DNA of 64,000 bases from Corynebacterium qintianiae (lineage in GTDB: Bacteria; Actinomycetota; Actinomycetes; Mycobacteriales; Mycobacteriaceae), in the NCBI RefSeq assembly GCF_011038645.2, contig NZ_CP064955.1, forward strand, positions 806,001 to 870,000. The letters are read 5' to 3'. Positions 8,076 to 17,400 of the stretch are shown here, piece after piece (positions within the stretch are counted from its first letter, which is position 1; every line of letters starts with the position of its first letter). Made by a program: the position numbers and the translations under genes. Under the pieces are notes generated by a model that was not told the DNA's origin, did no database searches, and saw only the letters and a list, made by a program, of their open reading frames with translations.

Positions 8076-9209
8076 CTACTTCGGGTTGACCCCCAGGCCC
8101 TTGCCCACAAGAGACGAGCGACGGGTCTTTAAGCGCGCCGCAATCTCATGGATCGCGCGCGCGGCGGGGGAGTCGGGCGCCGACAGGACCACGGGGTGTC
8201 CGTCGTCGCCGTGCTCGCGCAAGCTCGGGTCTAGCGGAACAGACCCGAGCAGCTCCACGTTGTCCGTGTCCGTCAAAGCGGTGAGGCGCTCGGCGACCCT
8301 CTGCCCGCCGCCTTCCCCGAAGATGTGGAGCACGCTTCCATCCGGCATGACCATGCCGGACATGTTCTCCACCACGCCGGCGATTTTCTGTCCGGTTTGC
8401 TGCGCGATGGTGCCGGCGCGCTCGGCCACTTCGGCCGCCGCGGCCTGCGGTGTTGTCACGATGAGCAGTTCCGCACTGGGAACGAGCTGGGCAACGGTGA
8501 TGGCGACGTCGCCCGTGCCCGGGGGCAGGTCCATGAACAGCACGTCCAGGTCACCCCAGTAGACGTCGCTGAGGAACTGCTGAATCGCGCGGGTCAGCAT
8601 TGGGCCGCGCCAGACGATCGGCGCGTTGCCCTCGACGAACTGGCCGACGGAGATGTGGCGGACGTCGTGGGTGATCGGCGGCATGATCATCTCGTCGACC
8701 ACGGTGGGTGCCTTGTCGGTGGAGCCCATCAGACCTGGCACGGAGTGGCCGTAGATGTCCGCGTCGAGCACACCCACGGTCAACCCCTGAGCCGCGAGCG
8801 CGGTGGCCAAGTTGACGGTCATGGAGGATTTGCCGACGCCGCCCTTGCCCGAGGCGACGGCGTAAACGCGCGTGCGGGAGTCGGGGTCGGCGAACGGGAT
8901 CGTCGGTGTGGTTTGTTCGCCGCGGAGCTTGAGACTGAGAGCGCGTCGTTGCTCGTCGCTCATGGTGTGCATGTGTACGTCGACGCTGCCCACGCCGTCG
9001 AGCTCCTCCAGTACCGCGCGCGTGTTGGACTGTATGGTGTCGCGCATCGGGCACGCGGCGATGGTGAGGTAGACACCGACGGAGACGTCCGAGCCGTCGA
9101 TAGCCACGGACTCGACCATGTCGAGCTCCGTGATCGGCTTGCCAATCTCGGGATCCTCCACGCGGGAGAGGGCCTCGCGGACCTGTGATTCAGTAAGTGA
9201 ATTAGACAT
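8076..9209 (-). CDS. mrp: Mrp/ApbC family iron-sulfur cluster carrier ATPase
   Basis: A 377-residue protein from ATG 9209. An N-terminal MIP18/DUF59 domain (VEDPEIGKPITELDMVESV, with CPMRD further on) precedes a P-loop domain starting VYAVASGKGGVGKSSMTVNL, a deviant Walker A of the Mrp/NBP35 class. Proteins of this group bind and transfer Fe-S clusters. The usual C-terminal CxxC pair is not evident: the matching stretch reads VENMSGMVMPDGSVLHIFG, a state seen in other actinobacterial homologues. TATACT lies 9 bases before the start on this strand. The gene is divergent from the stress-type membrane protein gene at 9283. Confidence 0.9.
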   Translation of the reverse strand: MSNSLTESQVREALSRVEDPEIGKPITELDMVESVAIDGSDVSVGVYLTIAACPMRDTIQSNTRAVLEELDGVGSVDVHMHTMSDEQRRALSLKLRGEQTTPTIPFADPDSRTRVYAVASGKGGVGKSSMTVNLATALAAQGLTVGVLDADIYGHSVPGLMGSTDKAPTVVDEMIMPPITHDVRHISVGQFVEGNAPIVWRGPMLTRAIQQFLSDVYWGDLDVLFMDLPPGTGDVAITVAQLVPSAELLIVTTPQAAAAEVAERAGTIAQQTGQKIAGVVENMSGMVMPDGSVLHIFGEGGGQRVAERLTALTDTDNVELLGSVPLDPSLREHGDDGHPVVLSAPDSPAARAIHEIAARLKTRRSSLVGKGLGVNPK

Positions 9210-9269
9210 TTGCTTGCAAGTATAGGCCCCCGCATGGCGACGCCCCGGCGCCCGCCTCCGAATTTTCAT

Positions 9270-9275
9270 TAGGCT
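9270..9275 (+). promoter_or_regulatory. -10 box of a probably leaderless transcript
   Basis: TAGGCT ends 7 bases before ATG 9283 with no ribosome binding site between. Confidence 0.4.
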
Positions 9276-9282
9276 CGTAGTC

Positions 9283-9798
9283 ATGACAACTTCTACTTCC
9301 AATTCCCGCAACAACCCTTCCCGCGACCGCACGCGCCCGACTGGCTGGCCGGTGGGTTCCTTCCAGACCTACGAGGAGGCGCAGCGCGCTGTTGACGGGC
9401 TCTCCGACCGTGAATTCCGCGTCGAAGACCTCACCATCGTCGGGGTCGACTTGATGCAGGTGGAGAACGTCACAGGCCGCCTGACGTGGCCGCGTATTCT
9501 CGGCGGCGGTGCGTTGTCCGGCGCGTGGCTCGGCATCTTCATCGGCCTCATCTTCGCCCTCTTCGCCCTGCCCGGCACGGGCTGGGGGATCTTCCTGTGG
9601 TCCATCATCATCGGCGCAATTTTCGGCCTCATCTTCGCTGCCGTCGGGTACGCGCTCTCCGGCGGCAAGCGCGATTTCTCCTCCATGACCACCATTGTTG
9701 CGGGGCGTTACGACGTCCTGTGCGACGCCAACACCGCACCGCAGGCCCGCGATCTCATCGCCCAGATGAATATCGCCCCCAAGGAGGCCACTGAGTAA
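9283..9798 (+). CDS. General stress protein 17M-like membrane protein
   Basis: A 171-residue protein. A short polar N-terminus is followed by an N-terminal domain of the YflT/GSP17M type (SFQTYEEAQRAVDGLSDREF, EDLTIVGVDL). Then come two hydrophobic segments rich in glycine (LSGAWLGIFIGLIFALFALP and FLWSIIIGAIFGLIFAAVGY) and a C-terminal strand GRYDVLCD. This architecture is common in actinobacteria, and its position beside mrp and sigE is conserved in corynebacteria. The function is not known; a stress role is only the family name. Confidence 0.75.
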   Translation: MTTSTSNSRNNPSRDRTRPTGWPVGSFQTYEEAQRAVDGLSDREFRVEDLTIVGVDLMQVENVTGRLTWPRILGGGALSGAWLGIFIGLIFALFALPGTGWGIFLWSIIIGAIFGLIFAAVGYALSGGKRDFSSMTTIVAGRYDVLCDANTAPQARDLIAQMNIAPKEATE

Positions 9799-9801
9799 GC
9801 T
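9796..9801 (+). promoter_or_regulatory. -10 box of a probably leaderless transcript
   Basis: TAAGCT overlaps the stop codon of the preceding gene and ends 6 bases before ATG 9808; no ribosome binding site is visible. Confidence 0.4.
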
Positions 9802-9807
9802 AGCCCC

Positions 9808-10563
9808 ATGCTCCACACCTCGGGACACCATTCCAACAAAGTGTTGGCGGCGCTTGCGTGCGCGGCCGCTCTAGGTGTCTCGGGGTGCGCCGCGTCTTCC
9901 CCCAGTGAAGAGGGCACCTACGTCATCGGCATCCAGCCCGGGTCCACCGAGCAGAAGCTCCTCGGCGAGATGTACCGGGTGCTCCTCACCTCCGCCGGCA
10001 GCCCAGCTGAAGTCAAGGAGGTTGACCACAAGGGCGTTCCCGCCGTGGACGTTGTTCGCTCCGGGCAGGCGAACCTCGCTATCGGCTGCACGGGCACCCT
10101 CCTTGCGCAGCTCAACCCGCAACTCGCTGAGGAGGCGGCCGAAGAAATCCGGGACAGTGCCGCCGGAGAAGACGCGAACGACGACTCCGCGTCTGAAAAC
10201 GTCTACGAGTTTGCGGTCGGGTCTTTCCCGGGTGGGGTGATGACGGTCGACCCCTCGCCCGCCCAAGGATGCGCGCCCGAGGGTGAAGCGCCAGGGGAGG
10301 GGGAGCTGCCCACCAATGTCATTCCGGTGTTCGCAAAGAGCGAGCTTAATAGAACCCAGGTCAACCGCATCAACTTCGTCAACCGCGTACTGAGTACCGA
10401 GGACCTCGCCGCCATGGTCGACGACGTCAACAGTGGCAAAAACGTGGGCGATGTCATGGAGAAGTGGCTGCTGGAGCACACCAAGGTCTCCGTGGACTCG
10501 CGATCCGAAGACGAGGGCGACTCCGGTCAGTCCGACAATCTTGTCGAGCAGCCGCCCGTCTAG
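9808..10563 (+). CDS. Secreted lipoprotein of unknown function
   Basis: A 251-residue protein with a lipoprotein signal peptide: an n-region MLHTSGHHSNK, a hydrophobic core and the lipobox GVSGCA, with cysteine about residue 27. The mature part resembles a periplasmic binding fold (GTYVIGIQPGSTEQKLLGEM, then a helix), loosely like the glycine-betaine or taurine substrate-binding class, but without a linked permease. The C-terminus is acidic. Homologues in corynebacteria sit just before odhA on the opposite strand. The ligand and role are unknown. Confidence 0.7.
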   Translation: MLHTSGHHSNKVLAALACAAALGVSGCAASSPSEEGTYVIGIQPGSTEQKLLGEMYRVLLTSAGSPAEVKEVDHKGVPAVDVVRSGQANLAIGCTGTLLAQLNPQLAEEAAEEIRDSAAGEDANDDSASENVYEFAVGSFPGGVMTVDPSPAQGCAPEGEAPGEGELPTNVIPVFAKSELNRTQVNRINFVNRVLSTEDLAAMVDDVNSGKNVGDVMEKWLLEHTKVSVDSRSEDEGDSGQSDNLVEQPPV

Positions 10564-10580
10564 GAGATTTGAGGGGAAAG

Positions 10581-10623
10581 AAATAGCCGGGCCGCTTCCG
10601 ATAAGGAAACGGCCCGGCTATTT
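10581..10623. terminator. Bidirectional intrinsic terminator between the lipoprotein gene and odhA
   Basis: Perfect 14-base inverted repeat AAATAGCCGGGCCG (10581-10594) and its complement (10610-10623), with a 15-base loop. An A-rich run on the left and TATTT on the right would give U tracts for transcripts from both sides, serving the lipoprotein gene (+) and odhA (-). Confidence 0.85.
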
Positions 10624-10637
10624 AGCTAGGGGAGGAC

Positions 10638-13600
10638 TTAGTCGGCGAAGGCTTCGTCGATAAGCTGCTTCTCCTCCTGCTGGTGCACCTTCGCCACGCC
10701 GGTGGCAGTGGTGGACTGGGAGCGACGCGAGACGCGGACCATCTCCGGCATGTCTTCGACAAAGTTGCGCAGGTGCTCGTTGTAGAACGGCCACGGGCCC
10801 TGGTTTGCCGGCTCGTCCTGCACGAAGCGGACCTGCTTGGCGTTCGGGTAGTTGGCGAACGCGTCGGACAGCCGGTTGAACGGGATCGGGTGCAGCATCT
10901 CGATGCGGACGATCGCGACGTCGTCACGCTTGTCCTTCTGGCGGCGCTTGTCCAGCTCCCAGTAGATCTTGCCCGAGCAGAGCAGGATCGTCTTCACCTT
11001 GGAGTGGTCGGCGCCTTCGACCTTCTCGTTGCCGCGGGCGACGAAGAACGGGTCGTCAATGACGGACTGGAAGCGGTCGACCTCGATGAAGTCAGCAGGT
11101 TGGGACACAGCCGCCTTGTTGCGCAGCATCGACTTCGGCGTGAACACGACCAGGGGTCGCTTCATGTCACCGAGAGCCTGGCGGCGCAGCAGATGGAAGT
11201 GGTTCGCCGGGGTGGACGGCTGGGCGATGGTCATCGAACCCTCCGCGACGAGCTGCAGGAAGCGCTCGATGCGGGCGGAAGAGTGGTCCGGGCCCTGGCC
11301 CTCGTAACCGTGCGGGAGCAGCGAAATCAGGCCGGAGAGCTGGCCCCACTTCGTCTCACCGGAGGCGATGTACTCGTCGATGATGGTCTGGCCGCCGTTG
11401 GCGAAGTCGCCGAACTGGGCCTCCCACGCGACCACGGCGGCCTTGTTGCCGATGGTGTAGCCGTACTCGAAGCCGAGACCCGCGTACTCGGTCAGGGCCG
11501 AGTTGTAGACGCCGAAGCGGCCGCCGTTGTCCGCCTCGACCGCGTTGTTGTCCAGCGGGTTGAAGCTCTCACCGGTCTCGGGGTCGTAGAGAACCGCGTG
11601 GCGCTGGGTGAAGGTACCGCGCTGGGAGTCCTCGCCAGCGAGGCGGACAAACTTGCCCTCCTCGGCCAGAGAACCGAAGGCGAGGAGTTCACCCCAGCCC
11701 CAGTCGATGTCACCCTCAGCGAGCGAGGTGCCACGCTTCTTGATCACGGAGTTGAGGCGCTTGTTCGCTGTGAACTCCTCCGGCAGGTTGGCGTACGCGT
11801 CAGCCAGCCGGGCGAAGGTCTCCTCGGTGATGTTGGTGTCGAGGCCGAGGGTGAGCTCCTGGGACTCGGTGATGCCGGTCTGCTCGCTCGGCTTGCCCTC
11901 GTTCGCCTTGACGTCGGAGAACACCGAATCAAGCTGCTCGTGGAAGTCCTGGGCGGCGATGTCAGCCTCCTCCGCGGTGATGTCACCGCGGCCGATGAGA
12001 TCCTTGGTGTAGCGGGTGCGTACCGACGGGTGGGACTGGATCTGCTCGTACATGAGCGGCTGGGTCACGGTCGGGTCATCCGCCTCGTTGTGGCCGCGCA
12101 GGCGGTAGCAGATGAGGTCGATGAAGACGTCCTTGCCAAACTCGCGGCGGTACTCGGTGGCCAGCTGCGCGACCCAGGCGGCGGCCTCGGGGTCATCTCC
12201 GTTGACGTGGAACACCGGGCAGTCGAAGCCCTTTGCCAGGTCGGTGGCGTAGTACGTGGAACGGCCCGAGTCCGGGGTGGTGGTGAATCCGATCTGGTTG
12301 TTCACCACGATGTGGACGGTGCCGCCGACGGTGTAACCCGGCAGCTTCGACAGGTTCAGAGTCTCCTGCACGATGCCGAGGCCGGCGAAGGATGCGTCGC
12401 CGTGCAACATGAGCGGGACGATCGGGTGGTCGGTGCGGCCCTGGGAGTGGCGCAGCGCGTCGTCCTTCGCGCGGGCGATGCCGACCATGACGGGGTCGAC
12501 GGCTTCGAGGTGGGACGGGTTGGCGGCCAGGGAGACCTTGATCTCACCGTCACCGAACATTTGGATGTGCTCGCCTTCGAAACCGAGGTGGTACTTCACG
12601 TCACCGGAGCCACCCTGCTGGGCGGACTGCATGTTGCCTTCAAACTCGTTGAAGATGGTGGAAACGGGCTTGCCCACGATGTTGAAAAGCACGTTGAGGC
12701 GCCCGCGGTGCGGCATGCCGATGACAACTTCTTCCAGGCCCTGGCCAGCCGCGGTGTCGATGACGGCGTCCATCAGCGGAATCAAGGTCTCGGCACCCTC
12801 GAGGGAGAAGCGCTTCTGGCCCAGGTATTTGGTCTGCAGGAAGTTCTCGAAGGCCTCCGCGGCGTTGAGCTTCTGCAGGATGTACTTCTGCTCGGCGCTG
12901 GTCGGCTTCGGCATGCCGGCCTCGATGCGGTCGCGCAGCCACTCGCGCTCGTCGCGGTCGAGGATGTGGGTGTACTCAGCGCCGACGTGCAGGGTGTACG
13001 CGGCACGCAGGCGGGAAAGAACCTCGCGCAGAGTCATGGTTTCCTTGCCGCCGAACCCTCCGACGTGGAAGGTGCGGTCGAGGTCCCACAGGGTCAGACC
13101 GTGGGTCTCCATCTGCAGGTCGCGGGAGTCCGGCTTCGGTAGGCCCGGCTGCTCCCAGCGCAGCGGGTTGGTGTCCGCGATGAGGTGGCCGCGGGAGCGG
13201 TACGCCTCGATGAGCTGCATGACGCGGGTGTCCTTATTGATGCCGGAGTTCGGCAGGTCCTGAGCCCAGCGCAGCGGCGAGTAGGGGATGCCCATTGCGG
13301 CGAAAATCTCGTCCCAGAAAGTGTCGTCAATAAGCAGCTGGGAGATGGTGCGCAGGAACTCGCCCGACTCAGCACCCTGAACCACGCGGTGGTCGTAGGT
13401 GGAGGTCAGGGTGACGAGCTTGCCCACGCCAAGCTCGGCGAGGCGGTCCTCGGAGGCGCCCGCAAACTCGGCCGGGTAGTCCATGGCCCCGACGCCGACG
13501 ATGGTGCCCACTCCGGTGGTCAGGCGCGGGATGGAGTGGCGGGTGCCGATGCCGCCTGGGTTGGTCAGCTGGATCGTCACCCCCTGGAAATCGTCCATCT

Positions 13601-14399
13601 TCAGCTTGTTGTCGCGGGCGCGGACGACGATGTCTTCGTAGCCGTCGACGAACTTGTCAAAGGAGAGCTTCTCGCACTCCTTGATGGAGGCGACGACGAG
13701 GGCGCGCGTGCCGTCCTTCTGCGGGAGGTCGATGGCGAGGCCGAGGTTGATGTGCTCGGGCTGGACCACGAAGGGCTTTCCGCCCTCGACCTTGTAATTC
13801 ACGTTCATGCCCGGGTGCAGTTGCGCGGCCTTGACGATGGCGTAGCCGATGATGTGGGTGAACGAGATCTTGCCGCCGCGGGTGCGCTTGAGATGGTCGT
13901 TGACCAGGGCGCGGTTCTCGAACATGAGCTTAACGGGCATGTCGCGCACCGAGGTTGCGGTGGGCAGCGACAGAGACTCGTCCATGTTCTTGGCGATGGT
14001 CTTGTAAATGCCCTTGAGCTGCTTCTCGCCCGGCTCAACGGCGACACCGGCGATCTTGTCCAGCGGGGACTGCTTCGGCTTGGGAAGCACCTTGGCGGGC
14101 TTGGCTGCGACCTTTGCGGCGGCCTCGTCGACCTTGGTCTCGCGGCCGTCCTGGCTCGGGGCGCCCGTGGACTTGGCCACCTTCGGGTCCGTCTTCTCGC
14201 GGGTCACCGGGGCGTCGCCGGCCTGGGCATTGCCCGGAGCGGGGGAGACGTTCTTCGCCCCCTTGGCGGTCTTCGGTGCACCGTTGCGCTCAAAGAGCTC
14301 CCGCCACTCCGGGTCCACGGAGTTGGGGTTCTCCTGATACTGCTGGTACATCTCGTCGACCAGCCAGTCGTTTTGCCCGAAAGTACTGTCGCTGCTCAC
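10638..14399 (-). CDS. odhA: 2-oxoglutarate dehydrogenase E1 with fused acyltransferase domain
   Basis: A 1253-residue protein of the OdhA/Kgd type found in Corynebacteriales. An E1-type N-terminus (QNDWLVDEMYQQYQENPNS) is followed by an Ala/Lys-rich linker. Residues about 110-355 form an E2-like succinyltransferase catalytic domain ending DHRVVQGAESGEFLRT, without a lipoyl domain. The rest is the thiamine-diphosphate E1 part (HGDASFAGLGIVQETLNLSK, IVVNNQIGFTT). It oxidatively decarboxylates 2-oxoglutarate in the TCA cycle and works with AceF and Lpd in a mixed complex in C. glutamicum, where OdhI inhibits it. Start is GTG 14399 with a GAGAGG ribosome site. Confidence 0.97.
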   Translation of the reverse strand: MSSDSTFGQNDWLVDEMYQQYQENPNSVDPEWRELFERNGAPKTAKGAKNVSPAPGNAQAGDAPVTREKTDPKVAKSTGAPSQDGRETKVDEAAAKVAAKPAKVLPKPKQSPLDKIAGVAVEPGEKQLKGIYKTIAKNMDESLSLPTATSVRDMPVKLMFENRALVNDHLKRTRGGKISFTHIIGYAIVKAAQLHPGMNVNYKVEGGKPFVVQPEHINLGLAIDLPQKDGTRALVVASIKECEKLSFDKFVDGYEDIVVRARDNKLKMDDFQGVTIQLTNPGGIGTRHSIPRLTTGVGTIVGVGAMDYPAEFAGASEDRLAELGVGKLVTLTSTYDHRVVQGAESGEFLRTISQLLIDDTFWDEIFAAMGIPYSPLRWAQDLPNSGINKDTRVMQLIEAYRSRGHLIADTNPLRWEQPGLPKPDSRDLQMETHGLTLWDLDRTFHVGGFGGKETMTLREVLSRLRAAYTLHVGAEYTHILDRDEREWLRDRIEAGMPKPTSAEQKYILQKLNAAEAFENFLQTKYLGQKRFSLEGAETLIPLMDAVIDTAAGQGLEEVVIGMPHRGRLNVLFNIVGKPVSTIFNEFEGNMQSAQQGGSGDVKYHLGFEGEHIQMFGDGEIKVSLAANPSHLEAVDPVMVGIARAKDDALRHSQGRTDHPIVPLMLHGDASFAGLGIVQETLNLSKLPGYTVGGTVHIVVNNQIGFTTTPDSGRSTYYATDLAKGFDCPVFHVNGDDPEAAAWVAQLATEYRREFGKDVFIDLICYRLRGHNEADDPTVTQPLMYEQIQSHPSVRTRYTKDLIGRGDITAEEADIAAQDFHEQLDSVFSDVKANEGKPSEQTGITESQELTLGLDTNITEETFARLADAYANLPEEFTANKRLNSVIKKRGTSLAEGDIDWGWGELLAFGSLAEEGKFVRLAGEDSQRGTFTQRHAVLYDPETGESFNPLDNNAVEADNGGRFGVYNSALTEYAGLGFEYGYTIGNKAAVVAWEAQFGDFANGGQTIIDEYIASGETKWGQLSGLISLLPHGYEGQGPDHSSARIERFLQLVAEGSMTIAQPSTPANHFHLLRRQALGDMKRPLVVFTPKSMLRNKAAVSQPADFIEVDRFQSVIDDPFFVARGNEKVEGADHSKVKTILLCSGKIYWELDKRRQKDKRDDVAIVRIEMLHPIPFNRLSDAFANYPNAKQVRFVQDEPANQGPWPFYNEHLRNFVEDMPEMVRVSRRSQSTTATGVAKVHQQEEKQLIDEAFAD

Positions 14400-14489
14400 G
14401 GCAGGTTCTCGCCTCTCTTCATTGTTTGGTTGCGGTAACTTTTATCGACTCTAATTAACTGCCCCGGGCGAGGGTTAACTCGCACCCCT

Positions 14490-17400
14490 TTAGCGGTGGA
14501 CAGCCCACATACGGGCGTACTGTCCCCCAGCTTGCAGGAGTTGATCGTGGGAACCGTCCTCTATGATACGTCCTTCACTGACAACGAGTATTCGGTCGGC
14601 CCGGCGCGCCGTAGCCAGACGGTGGGCGACGATGACGGAGGTGCGCCCGGAGGTGGTGTGCTCGGCCGCGTCGAGGACGGCGCGCTCGGTGGCGGGGTCG
14701 AGCGTTGCCGTAGCTTCGTCGAGAAGCACGACGTCGGGCTCGAGCATTTCGGCGCGCGCGAGTGCGATGATTTGGCGCTGCCCGGAGCTCAGCCCCCGGC
14801 CGCGCTCGCCGACGGCGTGGTTGAAGCCGCCGGGGATGGTGGCGATGACCCCGAGGGCGCCGATGCGGCGCACCGCGTTCTCGACCGCGGCCGCGACGTC
14901 GGTGCCGGCCGCTGCGTCGGCGCCGTAGGCGATGTTGTCGGCGACGGTGCCGGGAAATAGGTACGACTCCTGCGGCACCTGGGCCAGCGCCCGGCGCCAT
15001 TCGCTCAGCGGGAAACGCGCGATATCGCTTGTCGACGCCCGCACGACGCCCTCGGTGGGATCATAGAAACGGGCCAACAGCTTGATCACGGTTGACTTGC
15101 CCGCTCCGGTGGGTCCCACGAGCGCGACAGTGCGCCCCGGCTCGAGCGTGAGGTCAACGTTCTTGAGCACCGTGGCGGGTTTGTCCGCCTCCGGGGCGTA
15201 CGAGAATGAGACGCCGTCGAACGCAAGCGGGCCGCGAGCGGCGTCGCGCGCCCCCGGGTCGATTCCGGTGTCCGGCACAGTGGTGCGGGTAGCTAGGAGG
15301 TCGGTGATGCGGGTGAAGCTCACTGTTGCCTGCTGCCAAGCGTCGAACGTCTGGCCTAGCTGTTGGATCGGGCCGTAGAGCTGGCTCAAATACATGGTGA
15401 AGGCGACGAGCACGCCGACGGAGAGGTCCCCGCTTTCCACGCGTCCGGCACCGACGCCGATGATGACGGCCGTCATCACCTGGGAGATGGCCTGCATGCC
15501 GGGGAAGTAGAGCGCGAGCAGGTTCACCGAGCGCATGCGGTAGCGACGGTAGGTCTCGGATTCGCGCGCGAACCCCGCTTCGGCAGAGGGCTCCGCGAGG
15601 TGGGTCTGGGAGATGCGGATGCCGCCGATCAGCTCGGCAAACTCGCCGTTTACGTGGGAAATCTGGGTGCGGGCCTCGTGGTAGTAGCGCTTGGACAGGA
15701 TGCGGAACACCACGGTGGCGGCGACGATGACGGGCACGGCTAGGAGTGCGACTAGGGTGAGCTGGCCGTCGGTGGCCACCAGCATGACCGTGACGCCGAT
15801 GAGAGTGCCCACGGCGACGATTGCCTGCGCCAGGCCGGTCTGCAGGAAGGAGGAGAGTGTGTCGATGTCGGTGGTCATGCGCGTCATGATGCGCCCCGAC
15901 AGGTTGCGCTCGAAGTAACTTAAACCCAGCTGTTGCAGATGGGCGTAGCTGCGCAGGCGCAGGCCGTAGAGGAGGCGCTCGCCGGAGCGGGAGCTGAACA
16001 CAGTCATGAGTACCTCGGCCGCCCACGCAACGACGACAACGCCGAGCGCGAGGGCTCCGACGGTCCACAGGGCGTCAGGGTTGCCGGGGGCGATGCCTCG
16101 ATCGATCGCACTGCGGATGAGTGTGGGCAGGGCGAGGTCGGCAAGCACGCCCACGATGAGCAGTACGACGGTGGCCGCGATGAGCCAGCGCACGGCCTTG
16201 AACAGGTTGGATACTTTGAACGTGCTGGTGGGACGGCGCAGCTCGAGAAGTTTCGCGTCGCACAAACCGGGGGACTCGGTGGCGGCGGGGAGTTTCTCCA
16301 CCCGCGCCAACAGTTCCGGGGTGGCGGCGATAGAGCGGCCGCGGCCCGTCCCGCCGGTGGGGATGTGCTCGCGCTTGACGTGCTCGACCTCCGGCCACAG
16401 ATCAGCCTGTGTCGGCTCGGCCGCGACCTCCGGCCCGAAAGCGTCGGGCAGTGGGTCCGGGTCCATCAGTGCCCGGTACGCATCGGTGGCGATGATCTCG
16501 TCGCGCGGGCCGTCAGCTATGACCCGGCCGCGGTCGACGATGACGACTCGGTCGGCGTGATCCACAGTGGACTGCCGGTGCGCCACGGCGATTACCGTCA
16601 CGCCGCGGAGGCGGGAGCGCAGATTGCCCAGGATTGTGGCCTCGTTCTCGGCGTCGATGGCGCTGGTGGCGTCGTCGAGCACCATCACCGCGGGGCGCGA
16701 CAGCAGGGCGCGGGCGAGTGCAACGCGCTGGCGCTGGCCGCCTGAGAGGGTAAGCCCCCGCTCACCGACAAGGGTGGCGTAGCCGTCGGCGAGTTTGTCG
16801 ATGAACTCGTCGGCGCGAGCCAGGCGGGCGGCCTCGCGCACCTCAGCGTCGGTGGCGTTCGTGCCCATGGCGATGTTGTCGCGGATGGAGGAGGAGAACA
16901 AGAACGCCTCGTCAAAGACGCAGGTGACTTTCTCGCGGATCGAGGAGGTACGCAGCGAGGCGTAATCGGTGCGGTTGGAGGAGGCGTCGATAAGCGAGAT
17001 GCTCCCTGCATCCGGGCTGTAGAAAGCTCCCGCAAGCTGGACCGCCATAGATTTGCCTGCGCCGGCGGGCCCGATGACGGCGACGGTTTCGCCGGCAGCG
17101 GCGGTGAGTGTGAAACCGCGCAGGACGTCGTGGCCGCCGGTAGCAAAGTGGACGTCATCGAAGGAGATGCCGACTGGGCCGCCCGGTGCGGGCCGTGGAT
17201 TCACCGGCTCGGCGCGCACGGGAGCGAGGGTGAGCACCTGGTCGAGGCGGTCGACGGAGCTCATCCCCATCTGCAGGCGCACGTACTGGTTGGTCAGCAT
17301 CGACATCAGCGAGGACATGGACGTCAAATACGCGGTGAACGCCACGAACGCGCCGATGGTGATTGCGCCGGAGACCGCGATGAGACCGCCGGCGACAATG

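Noticed and set aside
10683..14438. Long plus-strand open frames opposite odhA
   Set aside because: They are codon-bias shadows of odhA in GC-rich sequence; they lack family motifs and ribosome sites.
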